Of a stretch of 27,002 bases of DNA, positions 7,700-16,356 are shown piece by piece. The translations under genes were made by a program, and so were the position numbers. A model generated the notes under the pieces. That model saw nothing but the letters and a program-made list of their open reading frames with translations, was not told the origin of the DNA and searched no databases. The stretch's first letter is position 1; every line of letters starts with the position of its first letter. The DNA comes from Verrucomicrobiales bacterium (GTDB taxonomy: Bacteria; Verrucomicrobiota; Verrucomicrobiia; Limisphaerales; UBA9464), in contig DLVS01000707.1 in assembly GCA_003445095.1 (NCBI GenBank), forward strand, positions 1 to 27,002, in the 5' to 3' direction.

Positions 7700-8971
7700 T
7701 CAAGTCTCTTGACCTCTTGTCTTGGATTCGAACGCACTCGGAAACTTCTTGGCCAATTCGGGCGCGTCGGAAGGGAGTTTCTTAAGTTTTCTCACGTACC
7801 AGCCGATTCCGCTGACCGCGCTCATCCCGTGCGCAAATATGCTGATCCAAACTGTCAGCATCACTGCGAGCCGGATGGTGGATTCGCCGGTGACCCGGGT
7901 TTCTTCCTCCAAGAACACCAACCCCAGAACGATCGAAGCCAAACCACGGGGCCCGAACCAACCCATGAAGAGTACGGTTGCCGGGCTAAGGCGGGTGCCG
8001 ACCAAGGAAACAGCTACCGGCACCATTCGAATTACGGTGAGACTCAAGATGGCATAGAGGAGATGTCTCCCGGTGAACGCCGCGGCGGCCGCCATAACGA
8101 GAATTCCGAACAGGTAGAACACGGCCAAATTGAACAGTTGGCCCCATTGTTCGGTAAATTCGACGCTGTGTTTGGCGGCCTCCGGAAATCGGGCTTGCAC
8201 GGCCAGGCCCGCGACAAACGCTGCGATAAACATGCTGGCATCGACGGCTTTCGAAGCGAGCAAACAGAGCAAAGGCAACGCGACAACCCCCAACTGAAGC
8301 CACGAGGTTGCAATCCATCCGCGACGTCGCGCGTGCTCCAACATCCATCCGCCCACCCATCCAATGCCGATTCCCAGAAGTGCACCGAGGCCTAATTGTT
8401 CGCCGATAAACTGAAACAGGCCGCCGTGCCCGTGCTCGGAATTGTTTGCCTGCGACGCGAGCGCCATGAAGAACAAGAGAAAAGGAACCGACAGTCCATC
8501 GTTGAGCCCTGCTTCGACGTTAAGGGCTTGACGGATTTTCATCGGCACGACCTCACTCGCGACAATGATTTGCCCCAGGCCTGCGTCGGTGGGCGCCAAG
8601 ATGGCCGCGAGAATGCCCGCCTCCCACCAGGTGAGGTTCGGAAACACCCCGCGCGCCAAAAGCAATCCCAACAGCAAGGTCAACAACATCCCCACGCTCA
8701 ATAGTCGAACCGGAAGATTGCGGATATTCTTCAACACTCCGAGCTGTGTTCGGCTGGCGTCGGTGAAGAGCAATAAGACCAGCCCCAACTCAGCAGTAAC
8801 CAAAAACGCCTCGCGACTTTCGAGTCCTTGGCCCAGGTCGAAAGAAATGACCTGCGTCAGCATTCCGGCGGCGGTAAACACGATGGGCGTCGTAATTACC
8901 GTCCGTTCCAAGCGTCGGGAGGCCAAGCTGTATAGGAACAGCAGCAATACGAAGAGCACGAGCAGGGTCAT
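7700..8971 (-). CDS. Cation/proton antiporter, CPA1 (NhaP-like) family
   Basis: 423 residues, ATG start at 8971, and a strongly hydrophobic protein with roughly 12 predicted membrane segments. The start (TLLVLFVLLLFLYSLASRRL) is a membrane helix followed by a positive loop. Family landmarks are LAAILAPTDAGLGQ (about 121-134) and NVEAGLNDGLSVPF (151-164), where the Asn-Asp pair (N157-D158) is the ion-binding site of CPA1 exchangers. Near the C-terminus comes GWFGPRGLASIVLGLVFLEE, another conserved CPA1 block. It should exchange Na+ or K+ for H+ across the inner membrane for pH and salt homeostasis; ion preference cannot be read from the sequence. The cytoplasmic tail is short, with no regulatory domain. 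Its promoter should lie in the 350-bp gap shared with tilS. Confidence 0.9.
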   Translation of the reverse strand: MTLLVLFVLLLFLYSLASRRLERTVITTPIVFTAAGMLTQVISFDLGQGLESREAFLVTAELGLVLLLFTDASRTQLGVLKNIRNLPVRLLSVGMLLTLLLGLLLARGVFPNLTWWEAGILAAILAPTDAGLGQIIVASEVVPMKIRQALNVEAGLNDGLSVPFLLFFMALASQANNSEHGHGGLFQFIGEQLGLGALLGIGIGWVGGWMLEHARRRGWIATSWLQLGVVALPLLCLLASKAVDASMFIAAFVAGLAVQARFPEAAKHSVEFTEQWGQLFNLAVFYLFGILVMAAAAAFTGRHLLYAILSLTVIRMVPVAVSLVGTRLSPATVLFMGWFGPRGLASIVLGLVFLEEETRVTGESTIRLAVMLTVWISIFAHGMSAVSGIGWYVRKLKKLPSDAPELAKKFPSAFESKTRGQET

Positions 8972-9322
8972 GAATCAAAATGAGGCACTCAACGCGACCG
9001 CGATCACCATAGAACGGTCGGCGAGGTTAAATGGATCGGAAGTCAATCCCAGCCATTTATGGCCAATTTCGCCTGGCCTGCCTGGCCTCCTGCACGCGAT
9101 CAGAGTGATCCCAGACTTCGGAAGTCTACCACCGACAAACCCGACGCCGATTTCGAACCGCTAATAAACGGTGATCTTCGCTAATGACAAAAGTTTGCGG
9201 GAGGATCTCCTCGGAGTCGCAGCAGCAACAGTCTTCGCCTCGCCGGTGACGTGTGATAAAGCTCGTTCCCGCGTATCGTAACGAGGCTCCCCAAGTCCGT
9301 CCTAACCCACTACCGTGATGCT
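8972..9322. other. Divergent intergenic region between antiporter and tilS
   Basis: 351 bp without a convincing gene. It contains an exact 9-bp tandem duplication GCCTGGCCT (9071-9079, 9080-9088) and a compact perfect inverted repeat, AGACTTC-G-GAAGTCT (9113-9127), which could be a protein-binding dyad. It must hold the promoters of both divergent genes, but no strong consensus -35/-10 pair is evident. No tRNA or known riboswitch was recognised. Confidence 0.4.
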
Positions 9323-10723
9323 GTGTCCGACATCGTCCAACAGGTTCGCCACAGCTTAGAGTCTCAGCGGCTGAAGCCCCGGGACGGTCGGATCGTAGTC
9401 GCCGTATCCGGCGGATTGGACTCGATGGTCCTATTGGCAACTCTACACCGGATCGCGAGCCGGGACGGGCTTCAACTTTCGGTCGCCCACGCCAATCATC
9501 AGCTCCGCGGCGCCGAGTCCGAAGCGGACGCCGCGCTCGTCACTTCGACGGTGACTCACCTCGATTTGCCGTTTCAGGTGGGACGTTTGCCCGTACGAGA
9601 AGTGCTTAGCCGCAGCCGTGAGTCCATCGAAATGGTCGCCCGCCGACTGCGACATCGCTTCTTTGCCGCCACCGCTCGAGAATTTGGGGCAACCACTGTG
9701 GCATTGGGGCACCACGCCGATGATCAAGTTGAGCTCATCTTGCTTCGGTTGTTGCGCGGCGCCGGCGGTGAAGGGCTCGGCGGTATGGCCTGGTCTGATC
9801 CTTCTCCGGCCGACCCAAACGTGCGCCTAATCCGACCGTTGCTCGACCTCTCTCGCGCCGAACTTGCCGTATACGCCCAAGCGCACGGAATTGCCTTTCG
9901 CGAAGACAGCAGCAACTCGGATCCTACCATTGATCGAAACCGGGTCCGGCATGAGCTGCGTCCGCTGCTGGAGCGTGAGTTCAATCCCGCTCTCGGGCGA
10001 GTCTTACAACGCACCGCCCAAGTCGTCGGCGCCGAAGCAGACTTTGCCGCTCAAGCGGCCGAGCGTTGGCTTAAGTCTTCGCGCCGCACCCATTTCAACC
10101 GATTGCACGTCGCGGTCCAACGCGCGGTGGTGCGTCGGCAACTGTGGGCGCTGGGGCAAGCGGCCGATTTCGACCGAGTCGAACAACTACGAACTAAAAC
10201 GGGCCGGATCGCGATCGGTCCTTCAACGCTCGTCCATCGGACGGCGAAGGGAACGTTGAAACCGGCTCCCGTAGCTCGATTACCTGCGCATCGCACCACC
10301 GTGAGGCGGGTCCGACTCACCGAATCACGCGGCCGGCTCCAGCTAGGTCCGTTGAAGATTCTTTGGCGATTCTCCCGCTCGAAGCCCATCCGAAAGGCCG
10401 TGGGCGGGACGCAGGAACGATTCGACGCTGAGACGGTGGGACCCGAGGTGATTGTGCGGCATTGGCAGCCCGGGGATCGCTTTCAACCGCTTGGGTTCGC
10501 TCGCGCGACAAAAGTCCAAGATCTCTTGGTGAACCGAAAGATTCCGGCGGCGCGACGCCGAGAACTGGCCTTAGCGACTCGACCGGACGGGGAAGTGTTT
10601 TGGATTGAGGGATTGCCTCCCGGCGAGCGGTTCAAAGTCACGCCCCAGAGCGAGCATATTTTGGTGTGGAGCTGGCGACCAATTCGAGGATCAGCGATCG
10701 GCCGGGAAGGGGAAGGCAAGTAA
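9323..10723 (+). CDS. tilS: tRNA(Ile)-lysidine synthase
   Basis: 466 residues from a GTG start. The N-terminal PP-loop ATPase motif SGGLDS is at 29-34, with VAHANHQLRG (about 54-63) and ALGHHADDQVELILLRLLRG (about 127-146), all diagnostic of TilS. EDSSN...NRVRHELRPLLE follows, as in the family. The C-terminal part (VIVRHWQPGDRFQPLG...VQDLLVNRKIPAARR) is the TilS C-terminal domain, so the protein is the full-length form. The enzyme adds lysine to C34 of the CAU-anticodon tRNA(Ile) in the cytoplasm, switching it from Met to Ile decoding, and is normally essential. No Shine-Dalgarno is seen before the GTG. It converges on rnhC with 22 bp between stops. Confidence 0.96.
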   Translation: MSDIVQQVRHSLESQRLKPRDGRIVVAVSGGLDSMVLLATLHRIASRDGLQLSVAHANHQLRGAESEADAALVTSTVTHLDLPFQVGRLPVREVLSRSRESIEMVARRLRHRFFAATAREFGATTVALGHHADDQVELILLRLLRGAGGEGLGGMAWSDPSPADPNVRLIRPLLDLSRAELAVYAQAHGIAFREDSSNSDPTIDRNRVRHELRPLLEREFNPALGRVLQRTAQVVGAEADFAAQAAERWLKSSRRTHFNRLHVAVQRAVVRRQLWALGQAADFDRVEQLRTKTGRIAIGPSTLVHRTAKGTLKPAPVARLPAHRTTVRRVRLTESRGRLQLGPLKILWRFSRSKPIRKAVGGTQERFDAETVGPEVIVRHWQPGDRFQPLGFARATKVQDLLVNRKIPAARRRELALATRPDGEVFWIEGLPPGERFKVTPQSEHILVWSWRPIRGSAIGREGEGK

Positions 10724-10726
10724 AAG

Positions 10727-10740
10727 TCGGGTGATCCCGA
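10727..10740. terminator. Small hairpin between convergent tilS and rnhC
   Basis: TCGGG (10727-10731) and CCCGA (10736-10740) can form a 5-bp stem with a TGAT loop exactly in the 22-bp gap between the two convergent genes. There is no T tract. It may be a weak bidirectional terminator or chance. Confidence 0.25.
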
Positions 10741-10745
10741 ATCGG

Positions 10746-11702
10746 CTACGGTCGCGATTTCCACTCCACCTTCGGCGGCTCCGGTAGCCCCAGGACGCGG
10801 AAGGTCGTCCGGAAATGGACCTTGGCCACTTTCTCCAGCGCGGCGACTCCATGCTTCTGCACAAATTCTTTACCCGCGGCTTCCACGGCCTTCGAGGCGC
10901 CTTTCGGGAGCTTCACACCAAATTCCTCCTCGAGCCGCGCGAGGCGCTGAACGAACTCGTCGCGTGCAATAATCGAGGCGGCCGCTACAGCGATGTCTTC
11001 TTCGGCGCGGTGGCGTTGAACCAGCTTAATACTCCGTCCAAGGCTCATCAGCGCCTTCGATACAGTCTCTTCATCCTGGGCGAATTGATCGCTGATGGCG
11101 CGGACCGGCGGCGGCACCATGCGGTGTTTTTGCAACATGAGGTTCTCGATCACCCGCGCGTGGCCCCACGCCAGAATCCGATTCACGGACCCGTTCGACG
11201 TGTGCATCCGATTGTACGCTTCGTTGCCGATCGGGACGACCGTCGTGATGCATTGGGGCGTGCTACGGATTAACTCGGCAAATTTCTTTATCTGATCGTC
11301 GCTCCCGATGTTTTTGGAATCGCGAATATTCTGATCCTTCCAGGCCGCGATGACCTCCGAATTCACATAAACGCCCGCGATGCACAACGGGCCGAAGAAG
11401 TCGCCTTTGCCCGATTCGTCCACGCCCAAGCGGGGCAGCAGCAGGTCCGGATTCAACTCGGTCTCGTAGCCCATACGCGCCTCCTTCAATACCTCGGGTT
11501 CCAAAACAAACTCCACGAATTCCCGCGTCCCCTTGCCTTGGACCACCAACTTGCCCGACTCGTAAAAGGTCACATTGACGTCAGGCTTCACCCCGCTGAA
11601 ACGCGCATACGGAACTTCGCGTAACTCAAACGTCCCGGCGCGGACGATGCCCTCAAGACGCGCGGCCTGATCGGCCAACAGTTTGACGGTGTAGCTGGTC
11701 AA
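10746..11702 (-). CDS. rnhC: Ribonuclease HIII
   Basis: 318 residues. The first 80 or so residues match the TBP-like N-terminal substrate-binding domain of RNase HIII (VTFYESGKLVVQGKG, 44-58), which RNase HII lacks. The catalytic part begins with LGVDESGKGDFFGPL (92-106), with D95 and E96 as the first metal ligands; ISDQFA (D205) follows. EEDIAVAAASIIARDEF is the conserved late block. The enzyme removes RNA from RNA-DNA hybrids. RNase HIII is common in Firmicutes and Chlamydiae, which fits a PVC-group bacterium. The start is a TTG at 11702: an in-frame TAA lies five codons upstream and no ATG or GTG is available before the core domain. No Shine-Dalgarno is visible. Confidence 0.94.
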   Translation of the reverse strand: MTSYTVKLLADQAARLEGIVRAGTFELREVPYARFSGVKPDVNVTFYESGKLVVQGKGTREFVEFVLEPEVLKEARMGYETELNPDLLLPRLGVDESGKGDFFGPLCIAGVYVNSEVIAAWKDQNIRDSKNIGSDDQIKKFAELIRSTPQCITTVVPIGNEAYNRMHTSNGSVNRILAWGHARVIENLMLQKHRMVPPPVRAISDQFAQDEETVSKALMSLGRSIKLVQRHRAEEDIAVAAASIIARDEFVQRLARLEEEFGVKLPKGASKAVEAAGKEFVQKHGVAALEKVAKVHFRTTFRVLGLPEPPKVEWKSRP

Positions 11703-11933
11703 GACTCGAAACGGTTACCCTGTCACCGGGAAAATCCCAAGCTCCAAAACGCGTCGGGCTTTACGGTCCTTGCTCGGCCGACTGGTGTAGCGCGGACAGC
11801 CTGTTCGCCAGATCGCCGACTGCCAGTCAGCTTGAGCCCACACTAGGGACCGTACGAAGAAACGGTTTTCTGCCTGCACACGCTGCCGCGTGCCTGCAAG
11901 TTGGCGACCTGTGCTCTCGACGAACCATTCAAA

Positions 11934-12078
11934 TGGTAGGGCTGGCACCCTGGGGCGTCCCCGGTCCGGGCGGAGCTTCGGGCCGGCCTTTCGCAATGAC
12001 GCGGCGAATTCTTCCATCGCGTCGTTGCGAAGAGCCGCGCCTCTGGCGCGGGGCCGCCGCAGGGCGGCAGCCCTACCA
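11934..12078. repeat. 145-bp palindromic repeat element with 11-bp terminal inverted repeats
   Basis: The ends are perfect inverted copies: TGGTAGGGCTG (11934-11944) and CAGCCCTACCA (12068-12078). The centre is a strong hairpin, 11989-12003 pairing with 12018-12032 (15 bp with two G-U pairs) around a 14-nt loop. Smaller stems include GGGG/CCCC (11952-11962), CGCGCC/GGCGCG near 12037-12051, and GCCGCC/GGCGGC near 12053-12069. This organisation resembles a MITE- or REP/BIME-type element. It fills part of the 459-bp gap between divergent rnhC and mutY; outside it nothing else is recognised in that gap. Only one copy is in the window, so its repetitive nature is an inference from structure. Confidence 0.6.
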
Positions 12079-12161
12079 GGTCCAATGCCTCGATTCACGT
12101 CCGGATTTTGGAGGTCCCTGCGACCCACAGTGCCCTAACCACCGCTTTAGCATTTGGAGAG

Positions 12162-13295
12162 ATGATAGGCGCGCGACATGGTCCCGCGGTGCGCCGCACG
12201 CCCCCCGTTCCGTTCCCCGCGCGATGGATCAGACCGCTGCTGACCTGGTTTGGCCGTTGTGCCCGGGACCTTCCCTGGCGCCGGACTCGCGACCCTTACG
12301 CCATATGGATCTCGGAGATCATGCTCCAGCAAACGCAGGTAAAGACGGTCATCCCCTATTGGGAACGGTGGCTGGACGCGTTGCCCGATATTCAAGCTTT
12401 AGCCGCGGCCACTGAAGAGCAGGTGCTCAAGCTCTGGGAAGGGCTGGGCTACTACTCGCGCGCTCGCAATCTGCAGCGGGCCGCCCGCCAAATTATCGAG
12501 GTCCATCGCGGGAAGTTTCCCCGCGATTTCGAAGCCATTCTGGCTTTGCCGGGCATCGGCCGCTACACCGCCGGAGCGATTGCGAGCATCGCGTTTAACG
12601 AGGCCGAACCCATTCTCGATGGCAATGTCGTGCGGGTCTTGACCCGGTTGTGTGCTTGGTCGGGAGACCCGCGACGTAAGCCTTTCAATTCTCGCTTGTG
12701 GATGCTGGCCACCCAGGTCGTCGAAAGCGCGGCGAGCCGTCGCTACTCCGCTCTCGCTGGCCCGTCCTACACTGGTTCGTGCTCAGCGATTAACCAAGCG
12801 TTGATGGAACTCGGCGCGGTCGTCTGCACCACGCGTAACCCGGCTTGTCCCGCCTGTCCGCTCAACCGACACTGCGAGGCGAGGCGGCTGGGCCAAGTCG
12901 AACAATTTCCCGCTACCGGACGGCGACGGCCGACTGTCCAACAACGGAGATTGGTCGTCGTGCTGGAGCGCGCGGGACGTTATTTGGTTATTCGTCGAGA
13001 GCTCGGAGCCGTAAACGCGCTCCTTTGGGAGTTCCCCAGTCGCGAACTTCGTGATGCCGAGGACGCGCGCCACGTCGCCGCTGCGTGGTTTGGCGTTTCC
13101 CCTGAGTCTTGTCGAACGCTCCCCTCGGTGATCCACAGCATCACCCGATATCGAATTCGACTGGAGGTGTACGGGGCGAAGTTGCGGCGGTCCCCTCGCC
13201 TTGAGCCGACCGCGCGCTGGGTGACTCGGGCTGATCTCGATACACTCGCCTTATCGGGGGCTCACCGGAGAATCGCCGATGGGCTGCCAATCTAA
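12162..13295 (+). CDS. mutY: A/G-specific adenine glycosylase
   Basis: 377 residues from the ATG at 12162 (GGAG just two bases upstream, too close for a good Shine-Dalgarno); a GTG at 12189 is an alternative, and the open frame continues upstream into the repeat region. Catalytic Glu52 lies in ISEIMLQQTQV, the helix-hairpin-helix in LPGIGRYTAGAI (129-140), and catalytic Asp153 in ILDGNVVRV. The [4Fe-4S] loop is C222-x6-C229-x2-C232-x5-C238. The C-terminal NUDIX-like domain that recognises 8-oxoguanine is present (about 255-377), including HSITRYRI. MutY removes adenine mispaired with 8-oxoG. The stop lies 89 bp before the start of the LOG gene, so co-transcription is possible. Confidence 0.95.
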   Translation: MIGARHGPAVRRTPPVPFPARWIRPLLTWFGRCARDLPWRRTRDPYAIWISEIMLQQTQVKTVIPYWERWLDALPDIQALAAATEEQVLKLWEGLGYYSRARNLQRAARQIIEVHRGKFPRDFEAILALPGIGRYTAGAIASIAFNEAEPILDGNVVRVLTRLCAWSGDPRRKPFNSRLWMLATQVVESAASRRYSALAGPSYTGSCSAINQALMELGAVVCTTRNPACPACPLNRHCEARRLGQVEQFPATGRRRPTVQQRRLVVVLERAGRYLVIRRELGAVNALLWEFPSRELRDAEDARHVAAAWFGVSPESCRTLPSVIHSITRYRIRLEVYGAKLRRSPRLEPTARWVTRADLDTLALSGAHRRIADGLPI

Positions 13296-13383
13296 CCACG
13301 ACCTGATAAGTGCCGTGGGGCTGATTCGACCGACTGATTTCGAAAACTCGCCTCGCCGCCGGCACCTCTCTAATCTCCCCGCC

Positions 13384-14067
13384 ATGTCCGACAATCACGC
13401 GGTCCGCCGAGCGGAAGATCCGTGGCGGGTCTTTAAGATCATGGCCGAATTTGTGGATTCATTCGACACCTTGTCCCGACTGGGGCCGGCCGTGACTGTC
13501 TTCGGCAGCGCACGGACCAAATCCGACGACCCATTTTACAAAGCTACCGTCACATTGTCGGAGGGACTCGCCAAGCACGACATCGGGATTATTACCGGTG
13601 GCGGACCCGGGATCATGGAAGCGGCCAATCGTGGTGCTGCCCACGTGAAGGGCGTGCCGAGCGTCGGACTCAACATTGAGTTGCCGTTCGAGCAAAAAGG
13701 CAATCGTTACGCCAACATCTTGGTCAACTTCCACTACTTCTTCACCCGCAAAGTCTGCCTCGTGAAATACAGCATGGGATTTGTCTTTATGCCCGGCGGG
13801 TTCGGCACGCTCGACGAGCTGTTCGAGGTCGCCACCCTCGTGCAGACCCAACGAGTGCCTGCCTTTCCGGTCATTCTGTTTGGCCGGGCGTACTGGACGG
13901 GGCTCCTGGACTGGATTCGCAATACGCTCGAACCCGCGCGGTTGATCTCCCCTGGCGACCTCGACCTGCTACGGCTAACCGACGACCCCCTCGAGGTCGT
14001 GGAATGGGTCCGAGACTATCAGCGAAGTGTCGGCGTGCCCGAACAGGTTCCGGCAGCCTTCCGGTAA
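13384..14067 (+). CDS. LOG family protein (lysine decarboxylase-like Rossmann fold)
   Basis: 227 residues from the ATG at 13384. The open frame extends to 13279, but that part overlaps the end of mutY and lacks family similarity. The family signatures are GGGPGIMEAANRGA (72-85) and PGGFGTLDELFE (137-148), where the Arg/Glu and glycine-rich PGGxGT motif binds nucleotide monophosphates. Members hydrolyse cytokinin riboside 5'-monophosphates or other nucleotide 5'-monophosphates; older annotations call them TIGR00730 or 'lysine decarboxylase'. TRKVCLVKYS (121-130) carries the conserved Arg-Lys. The true substrate in bacteria of this group is not known to me. It sits between mutY and the M16 peptidase, all on the same strand, with 146 bp to the latter. 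Confidence 0.9.
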   Translation: MSDNHAVRRAEDPWRVFKIMAEFVDSFDTLSRLGPAVTVFGSARTKSDDPFYKATVTLSEGLAKHDIGIITGGGPGIMEAANRGAAHVKGVPSVGLNIELPFEQKGNRYANILVNFHYFFTRKVCLVKYSMGFVFMPGGFGTLDELFEVATLVQTQRVPAFPVILFGRAYWTGLLDWIRNTLEPARLISPGDLDLLRLTDDPLEVVEWVRDYQRSVGVPEQVPAAFR

Positions 14068-14126
14068 CGACGTCTGTTTAATCGAGGGATTGCGGGAGCC
14101 GACGATCGTGATCGCGAGCCCCTCGG

Positions 14127-14158
14127 GAAAATTTTCAGCTTTCCATTGATAATCAATG
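14127..14158. promoter_or_regulatory. AT-rich palindromes upstream of the M16 peptidase gene
   Basis: Two perfect dyads lie close together in an AT-rich patch of an otherwise GC-rich region. GAAAATTTTC is at 14127-14136. CATTGAT-A-ATCAATG is at 14144-14158 and contains GATAAT, a 5/6 match to the -10 consensus. They are 55-85 bp before the GTG of the M16 gene, a position suited to a promoter with an operator. No matching -35 was found. Confidence 0.4.
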
Positions 14159-14213
14159 AATTACTCCGAGCAAAAGCCCCTCGACACGGCCAATTCTCCG
14201 CTAGATTAGGGGT

Positions 14214-15476
14214 GTGTACGAAGTCACCCGCCTGGAAAACGGCCTGACCGTCCTGACTGCTTCGATGCCACATATGGCGAGCGTGTCGGTGGGGGTTTGG
14301 GTTGGGGTGGGTGGACGACACGAACCGGCGCGGTGGAACGGGATCTCGCACTTCATCGAGCACATGCTTTTCAAGGGCACCCGCCGGCGAAACGCGGCCC
14401 AGATTTCTCAGGCCGTGGAGGGTATTGGAGGTTATCTCAACGCTTTCACCGACGAGGAACACACCTGTTTTTACGCTCGGGCGCAGCGCCAACGTTTGCC
14501 GGACCTTCTCGACGTGTTGCTCGATATGTTCTTGGAGTCCCAGTTCGCGCCGGGCGAAATCGCCAAGGAACGAGATGTCATTAAGGAAGAAATCGCAATG
14601 TACCTCGACCAGCCCGCGGAACAGGTGCACGACCTTTTGAACGCTCTCCAGTTTCCCCACCACCCCCTCGGCCGCCCCGTTATCGGCACTCCACGCACCC
14701 TTGATCTGATGCGGCGACGCGACTTTTGCCGTTATGTCGAGTCTCGCTATGTGACGGGGGCCACAGTCATTACCGCCGCGGGCAATGTCCGGCACCGGGA
14801 ACTCGTCCGCTTGGTCGAGCGCCGTGCCCGCGGATTTCGCGTTGGGGAACGTCCTCACTATGAAGCCGCACCGCAGCGCTCCCGTGGGCCAAGTCTCAAA
14901 CTCACGCACAAGGCTACGGAACAGACGCACCTGAGTCTGGGCATTCGCACCTGCTCTCGACACGACCCTCGGCGTCACGCGCTGCGGCTAGTCAATGTTA
15001 TCCTGGGTGAGAACATGAGCTCCCGGCTTTTCCAAGTCGTGCGAGAACAACATGGCCTGACCTACAACATCCATAGCGCGGTCAGTTTTTGGGACGATTG
15101 CGGTGATCTGGTTGTGTCGGCTGGACTTGATACCAGTGAAGTGGGTCGAACCTTGAAGTTGATTCGTCGAGAGCTCGACCGGCTCGCGGAGTCTCCGCCG
15201 TCCCGCGCCGAATTCGCCCGCGCCCGTGATTACTTGCTGGGGCAACACGCCCTCCAACTGGAGAGTGCCGAGAATCACATGATGTTGCTCGGCGAGTATT
15301 GGCTGGGCTATGGCCGAGTGCCCTCTCCTCGCGAATTCGGCCGCCGAATGGCGGCGCTCAAGGCGGCCGACGTGTGTGCCAGTGCCAAGGAGTTTTTTCG
15401 GCCAGAGAATTTTAGTCTCGCCGTCGTCAGCCCGCGCAAGCGAATGGATGATCTGGCCGCGCTCTTGACAAACTGA
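14214..15476 (+). CDS. M16 family zinc metallopeptidase (processing-peptidase-like)
   Basis: 420 residues from a GTG start. The inverted zinc motif HxxEH is at 46-50 (HFIEH), followed by MLFKGT as in M16B peptidases. The third ligand lies about 75 residues later in IKEEIAMYLDQP (E125 or E126). The C-terminal half is the second, inactive M16 domain (HLSLGIRT...ILGENMSSRLFQVVREQHGLTYNIHS). A 420-residue length fits the single-subunit bacterial relatives of mitochondrial processing peptidase. No signal peptide is seen, so a cytoplasmic role in peptide degradation is inferred. There is only one M16 gene here, not the active/inactive tandem pair seen in many Gram-negatives. An AGGGG sits one base before the GTG, too near to act as a normal Shine-Dalgarno. 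Confidence 0.93.
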   Translation: MYEVTRLENGLTVLTASMPHMASVSVGVWVGVGGRHEPARWNGISHFIEHMLFKGTRRRNAAQISQAVEGIGGYLNAFTDEEHTCFYARAQRQRLPDLLDVLLDMFLESQFAPGEIAKERDVIKEEIAMYLDQPAEQVHDLLNALQFPHHPLGRPVIGTPRTLDLMRRRDFCRYVESRYVTGATVITAAGNVRHRELVRLVERRARGFRVGERPHYEAAPQRSRGPSLKLTHKATEQTHLSLGIRTCSRHDPRRHALRLVNVILGENMSSRLFQVVREQHGLTYNIHSAVSFWDDCGDLVVSAGLDTSEVGRTLKLIRRELDRLAESPPSRAEFARARDYLLGQHALQLESAENHMMLLGEYWLGYGRVPSPREFGRRMAALKAADVCASAKEFFRPENFSLAVVSPRKRMDDLAALLTN

Positions 15477-15546
15477 AGACGGAAGCCCAGCTAGCCGTCA
15501 GGCGTTAGCTCGTTAAAGCGAAGCCCAGTGACCCGCAAGATTTCGT

Positions 15547-16356
15547 ATGGAAGATCCCACACCGTCGCGCCTGAGCACCCCGCCGTTGCCTGGGATCAAG
15601 TTGTTCAATCTTACCGGACGCACAGCGCTGATCACGGGTGGCTCGAAGGGACTTGGATTGGCGATGGCGGCGGGTCTGGCCTCGGCGGGCGCGGAGGTAA
15701 TGTTGGTCAGCCGACACCCAAACGAAGCGCAGGCTGCCGCTGAGCAAGTCGCCCACGATTTCAAATGCCGCGCGTTCGCCCACGCTGCCGATGTGACTTT
15801 GCCGGCTGACGTTGACGGTATGCTGACTGCCGCGGAAAACGCGCTGGGTAAGGTTGACATCTTGATCAATAGCGCCGGGATCAACATTCGCGGCCCGATC
15901 ACCCAACTGACGCTGGAGCAGTTTACTCAAGTCATGACCACGAATGTCACGGCCACTTGGTTATGCTGTCGTGCCGTGGTCTCTGGGATGCGAGCGCGAA
16001 AATGGGGCCGTATCATCAATATGGCGAGCGCACTGGGCTTGATTGGCATCGCCGGCCGAACGCCCTACACCGCGAGCAAAGGAGCCGTGATTCAAATGAC
16101 TCGCACCCTCGCGCTCGAAACCGCGGCGGACGGCATCACCGTTAACGCCATCTGCCCCGGCCCTTTCCTTACGGAGATCAACCGACCGGTCGCCAGCAGT
16201 GAGGAATTTCAAAGAACGGTGATCAATGCGATCGCTTTGAAACGGTGGGCACGTCTCGAAGAAATTCAGGGCGCCGCCATTTTTCTCGCCAGCGACGCCG
16301 CCAGTTACGTCACCGGATCAACCCTCACGGTGGACGGTGGCTGGACTGCGCAATGA
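15547..16356 (+). CDS. Short-chain dehydrogenase/reductase (gluconate 5-dehydrogenase/FabG-like)
   Basis: 269 residues, ATG start. The classical SDR layout is complete: NAD(P)-binding TGGSKGLG (30-37), an acidic ADV patch (81-83), NSAG (108-111), Asn133, catalytic Ser161, and Tyr174-x3-Lys178 in PYTASKGA. PGPFLTEINRP and the C-terminal YVTGSTLTVDGGW follow. About 20 extra residues precede the Rossmann fold, ending in LFNLTGRTALIT, a pattern common in gluconate/2-deoxy-gluconate dehydrogenase-like SDRs. The substrate is unknown; sugar-acid oxidation or 3-oxoacyl reduction are possibilities. It stands 70 bp after the M16 gene on the same strand. It is far from the ketosynthase pair, so a link to it is not supported. 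Confidence 0.92.
   Translation: MEDPTPSRLSTPPLPGIKLFNLTGRTALITGGSKGLGLAMAAGLASAGAEVMLVSRHPNEAQAAAEQVAHDFKCRAFAHAADVTLPADVDGMLTAAENALGKVDILINSAGINIRGPITQLTLEQFTQVMTTNVTATWLCCRAVVSGMRARKWGRIINMASALGLIGIAGRTPYTASKGAVIQMTRTLALETAADGITVNAICPGPFLTEINRPVASSEEFQRTVINAIALKRWARLEEIQGAAIFLASDAASYVTGSTLTVDGGWTAQ

Noticed and set aside
7420..7700. Possible diversity-generating retroelement (variable 3' end of an FGE-fold gene plus template repeat)
   Set aside because: The FGE-like domain prompted the check, but the 3' end of the gene has no similar copy in the following intergenic region and no reverse transcriptase gene exists in the window.
7719..7738. tRNA T-loop-like TTCGAATCC on the minus strand
   Set aside because: It lies in the coding end of the antiporter gene, and no cloverleaf can be built around it.
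14019..14978. Minus-strand open frame of 319 codons opposite the M16 gene
   Set aside because: The plus strand encodes a complete M16 peptidase with HxxEH; the antisense translation has no family features.
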